A stretch of 64,000 nt of DNA, from assembly GCA_015039365.1 (NCBI GenBank), contig WION01000260.1, forward strand, positions 1-64,000, in the 5' to 3' direction. This document shows, one piece after another, positions 44,561 to 55,211 of this stretch; position 1 is the stretch's first letter; the number at the start of each line of letters is the position of its first letter. Source of the stretch: Amanita rubescens. Lineage: Eukaryota; Basidiomycota; Agaricomycetes; Agaricales; Amanitaceae. The notes beneath the pieces were generated by a model, which saw nothing but the letters and a program-made list of their open reading frames with translations, was not told where the DNA came from and made no database searches. The translations under genes were made by a program, and so were the position numbers.

Positions 44561-45352
44561 AGGCATTAAGAGGGTTTCCGACAAAAGTAGGCGGCGAGCG
44601 ACGAGCGTCGTATTTGTTACAGTTACTGTTAAGACAGCTACTGCTGAAATATGTGTAAGCCCAGGCTCATCATTAGAAGAGAGAAGAGTAACTGTCGTGG
44701 AGAAGGATAGAATCGAGCTTTATAATCCCCAGCAAAAGAAACCCACGTTCGGACCAGTGCTACAGCGGCATACTGAACGCGTACCGAAAATCGCGGAATG
44801 AATGCGTCTTTCTGGTCAGACATCGATGCGAGTCTGGCGAGGGGCAGGTGTGGCTGCTGATTCCAATTGCAAGTGACAATGCTACGCAGCACGCAGCGCG
44901 TTCCTGAGGCTTCGCTGCTTGAGCTTGAGCATTCATCATACTGAGAAAGGCTGAAGAACTGTAGGCTCGGTCACTCTTTGATGAGGCCATCCAAATCACA
45001 AGAAGCCGAGTGCCATCATAAAAAATGGAGTGTGACCCAATGCCGGTGAGTCGCAGCAGTGAGCGGATGACTCGGTGGCGGAATGCTTGCAGGAGACCGC
45101 TGCTGGAAAGGCTCGGTAAAGCTTCATAGTTGTTTACTCTCACCTACATAAGGAGTATCGAAAAGTGTTTTTGGAGCTGGTATTATGATGTCAAGTTTCG
45201 ACGCGCGACTGCCCCGCTGACTTATATATTCTCACGCAACACCGAAATCACCAACCGGTATTGTTTTCGGAGTTGCTTCGATGCATATGAAGCCGCAGAC
45301 AGTAATACGCAAGATGCTAATGATATATACATCGCAGGTAGCAGCACCAACA
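44561..45352. other. No recognisable gene
   Basis: Two minus-strand open frames (44638-44892 and 44760-45143) overlap in different phases and resemble no family. The 3' end of the esterase unit lies beyond 45353. Confidence 0.45.
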
Positions 45353-47512
45353 TCAAGGCCGCTGCGACGTTACACTATACGAGCCAGGAAAATTCAAAAC
45401 GTAGGCACCACGTTTCGCTCCACTGTATTCATACGTCTTCATCACGCCCTCATAATTCTCCTCGTCTTCAGACCATTCGATTCTCCTATCCTTCGTCAAC
45501 TTCAACACAGCGCTAGAACCCCGTTTAAGCTTGGGCTCCGGCGGCGCCTTCAACGCTTCAGTTTCGTCCCGCACCGCTTTCAACCATCTCCGGGAGACAT
45601 CAACCTGGTCCGGTGTCATAAGCGGAGCTAGCAGTGACCAGATGGCTTTGTCCGTGCCATGCGTCACGTAGCCTACACATGTCCATCGAAAAAGCTCGAG
45701 TTTTGAATGAATGATATTATCAAAACTTACCATTCGGGCAGAGTTGCTCTGGAGTCCACTCAATTCGATATCTGATGACCGGAAAGTCTGCTTCCAACAG
45801 GTCTCTGTGTAATAACCGAATTGGAAAATGGGTCAGTACACAGCTCAAAGCCCGGCCAAGGACTGCTTTCGCCACGAACATGACATGAGGTTGCGAACGA
45901 TCCGAAAGGGGAACTGTCTCGTCAAATGTCCACGGCAATCTTGCGGGGAGGACATCGGGTATGAAACCGAATAGATATACCATTCGTCCGATACTTCGCC
46001 GACCACGATGTTCTGAACTCCGCGCTCACGTAAACCACGAGCAAATTTTGCAGATTTTTGCCTGTCCATGAGTCCCCATTGTGCAGGTACCCAATCATCT
46101 GATTGGCACGCTCGAAAGATCCCATGTTCGATCCCCAATACGTCCGATTCGATCGCTTTCGTGATCGCCGTCCAGGGGACTTTAACGGGATCTCTCAAGG
46201 TATCTAGAATATTTGGCGAATATGGGTTTAATTTCAATGCCCTGCATAATGCGTCGAATTGCGGTTGCAGTTCAAAAGCATCCTTTGGATCTGACCTGAT
46301 CATTCGATTAACGGTGAAACAACCGCGAAACAGATACACGCACGTTATGGCATTAGATTGGAGGATGGCCGATTGGAATGGCGCACATTCCCCTTCAGGT
46401 AGGAAGGACACTTTATGCAATTGTTGATGGATCGAATGTGAACTCAGATCGCAAAGAGAGCCTGATTGCGAAATCATTAGAGGGGAAAAAGGCGACGTTC
46501 GAAGTTCTCACCTATTGAATGGCCTTGGAGTTGGATGTTTTTAGGATCCCCTGTGGTGATAAAACTTACATCCACGTCTATTGAACCGCGAGAGGAAAAC
46601 GTACCTCCGAAAGATTCAATGTTTGACTTGATCCATTGCAACGCCAGCCATTGGTCTTTGAATCCATAATTTCCGCTCAAATTTGGCTTGTGAGATGCGA
46701 GGAATCCGAATGCGGAGAGTCGGTAACCGATGCTAACCCATACTTCAGACATTTCAGCACAGACATACTGCGCTTGAGCGGACGGAGCGTGCGGAGAACC
46801 AAACTGAAGGAAGCTGATTGCATCACATATTACGATAACCTCATATGACGATGGGATGACAGCTTACCCTTCATGGAAGTGGACTTTCACAGGGAACTTT
46901 TGTTGAGTAGGAAAAGATGGCGGAATGAAGATGTTGAGGAATAAACTTGAAGAAATGAAATCAGCCAAGTCGCCGGATGTTCGTTTTTCGCGACTTACGG
47001 ATTCTCAGTGGGTTGTCCAAGCCCAACCCTGTGCTCGTAAGGCACGTCTACTATATAGCCTGATCAGACATCGCAATCTACTTAGATAAGCTCAACGTAC
47101 TTGCTGCTTGACCATCAAAATTTGGCTGAGCGGCATCTACGGGAAACGGTTATCACACTGATCAGACTACCAAAATCAATTCGATCTTACATGACGTTTC
47201 CTTGATATATTCTTTCTCTTCGTATCGATGATCTAGAGGCAAAGGTTCGGGGTCCATAAACCGCTTGGGAGGAAGAGCATAGGGTATCTCTGTTGATGCT
47301 CCTTGTCATAATCCCGCAAACAAGTACATCGAAAGAGTCATACCTAGAAACACTGCGACGCCATTGCAAGTTCGCCCACCGATAACTGGTCCATAACGCG
47401 TAACGACCGAAATACGGTCATTATTCCAACTTAATTCGTCTTGCAGATGAGTAACGTTATGGGCCACGGGTGCAGGCAAAGCTGGAATGTCACGAGGGTA
47501 TAAAGACATCAT
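45353..47512 (-). pseudogene. Second carboxylesterase unit, C-terminal half disrupted
   Basis: A type-B carboxylesterase/lipase unit following the first one in frame. It starts at MMSLYPRDIPALPAPVAHNV (47512) and shows VVTRYGPVIGGRTCNGVAVF, EIPYALPPKRFMDPEPL, PFPVKVHFHEG-type beta-sheet exons, ALQWIKSNIESFGG and the nucleophile elbow LQGHSIG (usually GHSAG). Several introns match those of unit 1 in position. The donor and acceptor after QSNAI are lost, but the 42 bases read through in frame. After NLMSCSWRKQSLAG the frame is lost relative to THFPIRLLHRDLLEADFPVI because about 60 bases present in unit 1 are missing. The end reads VMKTYEYSGAKRGAYVLNFP, a normal C-terminus. Confidence 0.65.
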
Positions 47513-49619
47513 GTCATTGAAGGACCCATAGTCCGGAGACCATTCGATTTTCCTGTCCTTCGTCAACTTCAGTATGGTTCTAGGATGCCGTCTAGACTCG
47601 GTTTTCTGTGCCTTCAACGCAGCAATTTCGTCCTGCACCGTTTTCAACCAACTCCGGGCGACGTCAACCTGGTCCGATGTCATGAGTGGAGTTAACATTG
47701 ACCAGATAACTCTGTCTGGAGCATGCGAAATATGACCTTTGTTTTCTTTTTTTTCGGGACAATCATATACCGCAGAGCATACCTCGTGATCTATACGCCA
47801 TTCGATAAGTCCTAGCCTCGCATGAAAGACATTATCATACCAACTTGCTCGGGTATCCACTCGATTCGATATCTCAGGACCGGAAAGCCTGCTGCAAACA
47901 GGTCTTTGTGCAACAACCGAATTGGAATATGGACCAGTCCAACCGGCAAAAGCGATTCACCAAGCAGCACCCTTGCTTCTTCCCCGTCCTTGGTCTGCGG
48001 GAAACATTTCATGATCTTGTTGGCGATGCGGTCGGGGAAATATCTCCTCAAAGTTGGTCCAACTTCCGATGGGGAAGATAGCGGGTGTGAGACTGAATAG
48101 TCATGCCCTTCACCCTTCACTTCACCGACCACAATACTCTGAACTCCTCGCCCCCACAAGCCGCGAGCGAATGCCCCATTGCGTTGCCGCTCCATTGGCC
48201 CCGGTTCCGTGTGTATCCAATCACCTGATAAACACGCTCGGAAGATCCCATATTCGACCCCCAATGCCTTGATTACCTTCGTGATCTCCGTCCACGGAAC
48301 TTTAACAGGGTCTCTCAAGGTATCTAGGATATCCTGGGAATTCGGATCTAATTCCAAAGCCTTGCAGAATGCGTCGAACTGCGGCTGCAGTTCCTCAGGA
48401 GTCCTAGGATCTGACCTAATCACTTGATTAACAATGAAACGGTCACAGGATAGAGATACGCGTACAGCATAGCATTAGATTGGAGTATAGCCGATTGAAA
48501 TGGCGCATATTCCCCTTCAGGTAGACAAGACGCTCTATGCAGTTGTTGGTGGATTGAATGAGAACTTGAATCGCAATAAGAGCCTTCATCGCAAAAGGCA
48601 TCAGGAGATAGAAGGTGCCTAATTCTCGACATCTTTACCTGCCGAATGGCCTTGGATTTGGATATTATCAGGATCCCCTGTGGCGATAATTATGCCTACG
48701 CCTATCGAAACGCGAGAGGACAACGTACCTCCGAACGATTCAATGTTTGCCTTGAGCCATTGCAGCGCAAGCCATTGATCTTTGAAACCATAGTTTCCGC
48801 TCAATTTTGGCCTATGGCACGCAAGGAATCCGAACGCGGAGAGTCGATAGCCGATGTTGACCCACACTTCAGACATCTCAGCGCAGACGTACTGCGCTTG
48901 ACCAGACAAAGCATGCGGAGAACCAGATTGAAGAAATCTGACAATATCTTATATCACGGTAACCTCCGATGGCGATGAAGAGGTAGCTTACCCTTCGTGA
49001 AAGTAAACTTTCACAGGGAACTTTTGTTGAGTAGGGAAAGATGGCGGAATACATATGTTGAGAAATAGGCTTGAAAAATCAAATCGGTCAAGTCGCTGGA
49101 TGTCCTCTTTTTTTTTTGACGTACGGATTCTCAGTGGGTTGTCCAAGTCCAACCCTGTTTTCGTAGGGCACGTCTGTATAATCAAATCAGACACTGCAAT
49201 CTGCTTTAGTCAATTTCAACGTACTTGCTACTTGGTCATCCAAATTTGGCTGAGCGGCATCTTTGCGAAATGGTTACTACATTGATCATAAACCAAAATT
49301 TGTATAACCCCACATGACGTTTCCTTGATATATTCTCTCTCTTCGTATTGGTGATCAGAAGGCAAAGGCTCAGGATCTGTAAACCGCTTAGGAGGAAGAG
49401 CATATGGTATCTCTGTTGGTATTTCTTATTATAATCCTGTCAAGGAAATAGGTCCGAGATCATACCTAGAAACACTGCAACGCCATTAGAAGTCCGTCCT
49501 CCAATAACCGGCCCATGACGCGTAATGACAGTAATACGGTCATTATTCTGAGTCAACTCGTGCTGCAGATGAGGAATGTTGCGGGAAAGTGAGTGTCGCT
49601 CGACAACCTCATGAGTCAT
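47513..49619 (-). CDS. First carboxylesterase unit (type-B carboxylesterase/lipase), lacking its own stop
   Basis: Starts at 49619 (MTHEVVERHSLSRNIPHL) with no clear signal peptide. Exons carry ITVITRHGPVIGGRTSNGVA, EIPYALPPKRFTDPEPLPSD, YENRVGLGQPTENP, FPVKVYFHEG, AEMSEVWVNIGYRLSAFGFL, SGNYGFKDQWLALQWLKANI, the nucleophile in IQIQGHSAG, SIHQQLHRASCLPEGEYAPF, ILDTLRDPVKVPWTEI and RTILKLTKDRKIEWSPD. Introns are short and mostly phase-consistent. Hydrolyses carboxylic esters; the substrate is unknown. The normal last ~20 residues and stop are missing: after GSFND the frame runs straight into unit 2. The protein is therefore either a two-unit fusion or ends by splicing into unit 2. Confidence 0.75.
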
Positions 49620-50140
49620 TTAAACGGGCAGGCAGAGCTTAGTCAGCGATGGCAGACAGACTGGGCCCTTCGCATTCAGCACGCGAATAGGCACGCATGA
49701 TACAGGGCATGTTGGACCGCCGTGTGACTACGGGGTATGGACCACTGTGCGATTAATTCACAGGGTATGTTGGACCACCGCGTGATTACGGGGTAAGTAT
49801 GTTGGACCACCGCGTGTGGACCGCCGGGGTGATGGATGTTCGGTGATCATCCATTTTGCTTGTTGGACAGCCGTGTCGAGGTCAAAGAGCTGGTGCAGCA
49901 ACCTCATGCTGAGTCATCATGCTGATTCTCGACCGCCTGCTGTAACGCAGCCACTCCGCTACATACATTCTATGTCCAATGGCAAACAAGTCACAGTCTG
50001 GCAAGTGATGGGCATCTGTCGATCATCGCAATGACGCCATCAGGCACTCGCAACCATAAGTAGAGGACAAGCTCACGCACAACTCCCTATGTAGGCCGTT
50101 CCTGGTTCCGCCATCCCCCACTTCCTGCCGCTCGTCAAGA
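49620..50140. repeat. Intergenic with a short GTTGGACC minisatellite
   Basis: At about 49700-49832 three imperfect units begin with CATGTTGGACCGCCGTGTGA, TATGTTGGACCACCGCGTGA and TATGTTGGACCACCGCGTGT, the first two followed by CTACGGGGTA/TTACGGGGTA. The rest is spacer between the divergent esterase and GPI-protein genes. Confidence 0.6.
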
Positions 50141-50920
50141 ATGCTATTCTACAACACGCTTTTCCTTTCTATTCTTTTCACTTCCAGTATGTAAACATAT
50201 ATATTCATTTGGGGCTAGTAATAAATAACCATACAGTTTCCGCGGTGGATCTCGAATCCCTTCTTGCTGCCAGACAGACCTCTGCATGCAATAGTCAATG
50301 TGCTACAGCCTCGAATGTAGCCTCTGATGGAGTCCGTCCCCTTATTCCCAAAAGACTTTCTCTAACACTTTTCTACAGAATTGTAGTATCGCATGCCTTT
50401 GCACGTCAGCGACGATCAACTCCATCAACCAATGTGTTCAGTGCGCCGAAGCAGCAGGTATTACCACAGGCCTTAACTCTGGCTACCTCCATAGTTCGTT
50501 GCGTTCTTTTTACCAATAAAACTGTTCTACGAGCTACGATCATCAGGGATTGAGACCGATTGTGCGAACGCCGGGTATCCAGTTTCAGTAAGCCCTGGTT
50601 CAGCCACCGGATCCACTCCTTCCGGAACTGGCTCAGGAAGTGGTGGAGGCGCGACCACTGGTAGTCCTGCAACCGCTAGTAGTCCCGCAACCGCTAGTAG
50701 TCCTGCAACCGCTAGTAGTCCCGAAACCGCTAGTAGTCCCGAAACCGCTAGTAGTACAGCAACCGCTACAGGGGCTCTTAGCGGCGACAGTACGACAACT
50801 GCCGCTGGTGGTCAATCTACCGCCACTGGAACTACCAAGAGCGATGCTACGGATTTGACAGCGCGACTTGGTGCAGCAGTAGCAGCAGCAGCAGTAGGCA
50901 TTTTCATTCTAGCTGCCTGA
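50141..50920 (+). CDS. CFEM-like, Ser/Thr-rich GPI-anchored cell-surface protein
   Basis: Exons 50141-50186, 50237-50316, 50379-50493 and 50547-50920 join in phase to 204 residues. Signal peptide MLFYNTLFLSILFTSS, then a cysteine-rich domain (ACNSQCATASN, NCSIACLCTSATINSINQCV, CAEAAGITTGLN, TDCANAGYPVSV). The spacing resembles a shortened CFEM/eight-cysteine domain. A long Ser/Thr/Gly stalk follows, holding five S-P-[A/E]-T-A-S repeats. The C-terminus is a GPI-type hydrophobic tail (ARLGAAVAAAAVGIFILAA) and TGA. CFEM proteins act in haem binding, adhesion or host interaction; the role here is not known. Splice sites were chosen to keep the cysteine pattern and phase. Confidence 0.78.
50660..50775 (+). 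repeat. 18-bp coding minisatellite in the GPI protein
   Basis: Five copies of AGTCCTGCAACCGCTAGT-like units (third base C/T varies; GCA or GAA at codon 3) encoding S-P-A/E-T-A-S, an O-glycosylation-type stalk. Copy number is likely to vary between strains. Confidence 0.85.
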
Positions 50921-51715
50921 AAGACGTTTTCTCCGTTTTCTCTACTTTTTCGTTCTTCCAGTTTTAAAAAATATGGTTCAACATATGCCTATATGTACAG
51001 TACTTGTTTACTTTCGATACCGGGATCAGCTGCAAGTACCACGTGGTAGTACTATCAGAGGGATCATGATCATGACAAAATGACAATGGCACAGCGAAGA
51101 AACTTTTTGACCACTATACTTTCAAATGATCACAAACCGGTGGTGGCTAACCGTTGCGCATTGGAGCTTCTCGCGCTGCATGACATTGATAGATGCATTG
51201 GAATCGCCATGGCATCTTTCTCACAACGGCCTTTGAATCCTGAAATTCATTTTGCGCCAGCCCAAAATGATGTTTTCTTCCCTTCCACAGAAGCTGCACC
51301 CGCGGTTCGTCTGATTCCTATACTGAGGAACCCAGCGTCGACAATATCACTTTCGAGCTGATGGTGTTGACTACTTGTCTTTGTAGACAATCGACAGGGT
51401 TCAGTGCCTAATCCTCAATGCTAGAAGGTTATGCACATTCGGTCCAATGCCTGTCTGATCAAGGTGAGGTGGCTGAGGACGTAGATTGGGTTGCGAGCTT
51501 CAGAACTGTTGGAGAAATGACAATCAGAGAAGGGGAGAGAAGGAAAATCGTGTTGGCGCTTGTTGTAGGAAGTATATGTTCAGCGGCGGAGTGGAGTGAG
51601 TAAAAGAGGGAATGACTCGACAAGAGGAGTATTCTAATTTCTTGTCAATCATGCATCATAGGCATGACAATGTGCGCAAAGTAATTTCGAAACCGTCAAT
51701 TTAAAACCAATTAAC
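50921..51715. other. Intergenic between convergent genes
   Basis: A 93-codon plus-strand frame (51080-51361) and a 61-codon frame (51418-51603) are open but unlike any family I know. No repeat seen. Confidence 0.4.
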
Positions 51716-53221
51716 CTAGCCGCGTTTGGTTTTAAGCTCTCGCCAGAGGACGGTGTAGAGCAGCGCGCCTATTCCTGCGAAAACAATCTCAACCCCCACG
51801 TACGTAGGCATCCCAATACGCATACCACTACCACCCCATATCGCCCCCGTCACTCTCCCTGTATACATACTATACTGTATCATAAGCGACGTCTTGTTGT
51901 TCCAAGACGGTGGTAATTGCTTGCTCAACAAACTGACCGGCACCGTGCTGGCCATATTAAAACCCAAAGCGACGGCCCACCAGCAGATAAACACGCTTCC
52001 ATAGTTCAACTTGTTCGTCTCTAATAAAGCAAGGAAAATGAAGAGTGCGGCGAGGCCCAAGCTAGTGCCGAAAGCGAGAATTTTGCGGTCGTCTATGCGC
52101 CGTGCCATGAATATATTCATGACGAGGAATGGAAATGCGGTGATTCCTCCCAAGGCGATGAAGTTTCCAGAAGCAAAGGGTGACCAGTGGAGTTGTGCGG
52201 TACTCGAACCAAATATCGGGAGGTTGGATTCCCAAGCGCCGAGGACGAGGAAGCATGTCATGGCGAACCAACACATGCAGACTATTACGCCTATTTGAGG
52301 AAAAGTGAGAGAAAAAGGCTCTTGGCTGGAGGGCTCGGTCACCTCCGCAATGTCGAACTGCGGGGTGGTGGTTTCGTCGAGAGTTTGTGAAGTGCGAGAG
52401 GAAGGAAGGTATTCTTGATCCCGAGGTACATCATCGTACCACAACGTCAAGCAAATCCAGAAAATGCACCACACGCATGCCATAATCCACCCTGGGCTCG
52501 TAAATCCGTTGAAAATCGAATTCCGGAATCCGACCTTGTAGAGAACGCCTCCAAAGAATGGACCGGCGGTCATGCCTAGACCTTGTCCCATGACTAAAAA
52601 ACCCGCGAGAGTAGTCCGTCGTCGGACACCTACAATCCGCGGGTCTGAACAATACCGCTTGCAGTACATGAACATGGAGAATCCAAAACCGGTTACAATG
52701 CGCCCTATCAGGATGAGATACAAGAAGTGGGTGTTGTATGCCAGTGAATAAAGGACGTGGCCGACAATGCAGGCGGCACAACTGACATGAAGGGGCAGTT
52801 TGTAACCGCCTGGAAGTGAAGTTAGGCTAATGATTGAAGCTAAAATGGATGTGAGATGTTCTAACCTCCATCATACCGCGTGAGTGGAATGAGAGCCAAG
52901 CCTGCAAATATGGTAGGAATACCGATGGTCAGACCGGAAAAGGTTGAATTTCCTCCTAGATATTGTGCATATTCGTTGGACGATGGAATGATGACGAAAA
53001 ATGAGATCTGTTTGAAAGATGTCAGTGCGCGTATATTAAATGAGTTGGCAATGCTTCACTTGTAAGAGTAAGTTCGCAATGAGGACGATCGCGAGGGAAG
53101 CAAGTTTCGGGAGAGCCAATTCCGGATCTAAGGCGTCTGTTCGTTTCTCAGACCGAGTCACCACTTGTTTGCTTCGAGTCCATTGCAGTGAAGGACGACA
53201 CGATAGCTTCAACTTCCACAT
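51716..53221 (-). CDS. MFS transporter (MFSD8/YCR023C-like)
   Basis: Exons on the minus strand are 53221-53060, 53007-52866 and 52809-51716. All are in phase, giving 465 residues with about 12 membrane helices. The first helix (LASLAIVLIANLLLQISFFV) spans intron 1. YLGGNSTFSGLTIGIPTI and the helix 2-3 loop (LIPLTRYDGGGYKLP) follow. ILIGRIVTGFGFSMFMYCKR and GQGLGMTAGPFFGGVLYK fit the family's helix-4 and helix-5 motifs. A long cytosolic loop with DVPRDQEYLPSSRTSQ separates the two halves. This MFS subgroup is mostly vacuolar or endosomal; the substrate is unknown. Intact. Confidence 0.85.
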
Positions 53222-53383
53222 CTCCGCTCAAGGTGACTCGAGTGATAAGAGTCTTTGTGCTGACGAAGCATGCGCTTTCCAATTCCCGAGGCATCGGCAG
53301 GCCTGGTGGCCATCATATGATCATAAATAAAATTTCGGAAGAATAGGTGTTTATTTATAGTACAACGTGACCCGTATTCCACC

Positions 53384-55175
53384 ATGCTACCACGCAATGA
53401 ATTTAAGTTTCGCGAGCTTATCGACGAGCCTCTTGGGCCATATCCCGACTCAACTATCCTCAATTCATCGTTTCCATCACCAGGCTTTTTACCAACTCTC
53501 GATTGTCTGACTTTTGAACGCGATAACAAATGGATCGGATTGGACGACACAGAATTCGTCATGCCTCCACCAGAAAGCAACCTCATCGCTAAAATTCCAG
53601 TCTATTTCTATGGAACTTTGAAGATTGAGAGTCTAGATTGGCTCTCCCCGGAAGGATTAACTAGGTTAGAAAATGAACTACGGATTCGCGATCAGAAGTT
53701 ACACCCACATCTCCTCGAAAGCCAGCTAACGCTGCAGAACGTGTACGGAGATGCCAAGGGTAGAGGGTCAACAATATCTGTCATCGTTCAGTGTAAGAAG
53801 AGCATGTTTGTTGAATACATGACCTGTGAGTATACGTTTTGTCGTGATTTTCTCGTTTCGCGTTCTCACACACAACCTTTTCAAAGCGGATAAATATAAA
53901 GATAACTTCCTCATACAATCCGCGGCTAGGTATTTCCTCCGATTTGGTTTAGCCTCACGGATCCATCATCTGACTAATTATTCTAGCAATGACAAGAATC
54001 AAAATCGAAAGTACAAAGTCATCTCAATGGATGGCGCAGCATTTGGGAAAAGCCAAAACTTTATTATGCGTTATCGGTTATGGGCACTAATCAACAAGAT
54101 CGTCGAGGCTGACGCGAATACGACTCCCATACACAAACGGACCCTTGTCTGGCTCGTCGAGCGGTCATTGGAGAAATTGCGGTCGGACGATCCCGAGTTC
54201 CGCGATATTGCAGCAGGGTATAATGACGGGGAGGAGGAGAGTGACGAAAGCTCGAGTGAGAACGAAGGTGAAGAGGCCAACCGTCCATTTCGTCCCCGCC
54301 ACATCTCACCGTCCGAAGTCAAGGGGATTTATGCGAGTCAAGCGGAATGGTTACTCGCTCAACAGCTTGCGCCAAGGCATAAGAATAATTGGAGAGTTAA
54401 TATGAAGGAGTGGGTTGAGTTTTGTCGGGGTATCCAGCTTGCGCGAAGGGAGTCTGGCAGACATGGGGTGAGGTGGGGGTTACCTTTTGGAGTTTCGCAA
54501 GTGAAGGATGTTCCCCTTGCTGAGCGGTTGGCGCAACATGGTGGTGAAGTGAAGTTTTGGGAGACGAAACTACAGAATCTTGAAGGGAATTGGTTGAACG
54601 TCGAGAAGAAGGTAAGTATGGATTTTTGGGTCGTAGATTCACTTACCAATCGTGCTATAGGCTGCTCAAGCTGAATCTGATGAAGAAAAATTGCCAGAGT
54701 CACGCCTATCACCTGAAGTTCCTGTGGTTGAATTTCAGTATGATTCCGACTTTTCGGAGCCATCCACGCCGTCCTACTCTGATTCCGAAGATGAAGTATT
54801 AAATCATGTACTCACAGAGCGTGTTCCCAGATTTTGCTGGCTACCCCCCACCATACCATCTGGCCGGTTTGTGTGGAACTGCCCGGACCGGGGATGTGAA
54901 TACTTTTTAGATTTCCTTGATCTGCAGGACGAGGACTTGGAACAACTGCCAGGAGAATTGCGTCAGCATATGGTAAGCAAAGCATGGCAGTCCATCAAAG
55001 ATATTAGAGTACAAGATGCATTTTCGTTAATGGCCAACAATCACTATACTTGGCACATGCGCCGAAATGGTGTGGAACTGGTGCAAAGAGGGAAGAAGGT
55101 AAGTGCATTCCGTTAGTATCCGAGTTCTAGAGTCTGAACTCATTTAAGTGGGTTGTCGTACCTTACGAGGTGTAG
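53384..55175 (+). CDS. Conserved-looking protein of unknown function
   Basis: Exons 53384-53825, 53887-54611, 54661-55098 and 55149-55175 join in phase to 543 residues ending WVVVPYEV. No domain is recognised. Features: a leading acidic/aromatic part (LGPYPDSTILNSSFPSPGF), a possible substrate-like segment KVISMDGAAFGKSQNF, an acidic linker (NDGEEESDESSSENEGEE), a helical part (YASQAEWLLAQQLAP, KEWVEFCRGIQLARRE), a second acidic stretch and a C-terminal unit with FVWNCPDRGCEYFLDF. Two cysteines in CPDRGC could be half a metal site. It is most likely a lineage-specific intracellular protein. Its 3' end lies 36 bases before the RGP1 start. Confidence 0.6.
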
Positions 55176-55211
55176 GATGTATTACAATGTTATTACATAA
55201 TTTATATATTA

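Noticed and set aside
44760..45143. 127-codon minus-strand frame
   Set aside because: Overlaps another open frame in a different phase, no motif, no splice logic; chance opening is likelier.
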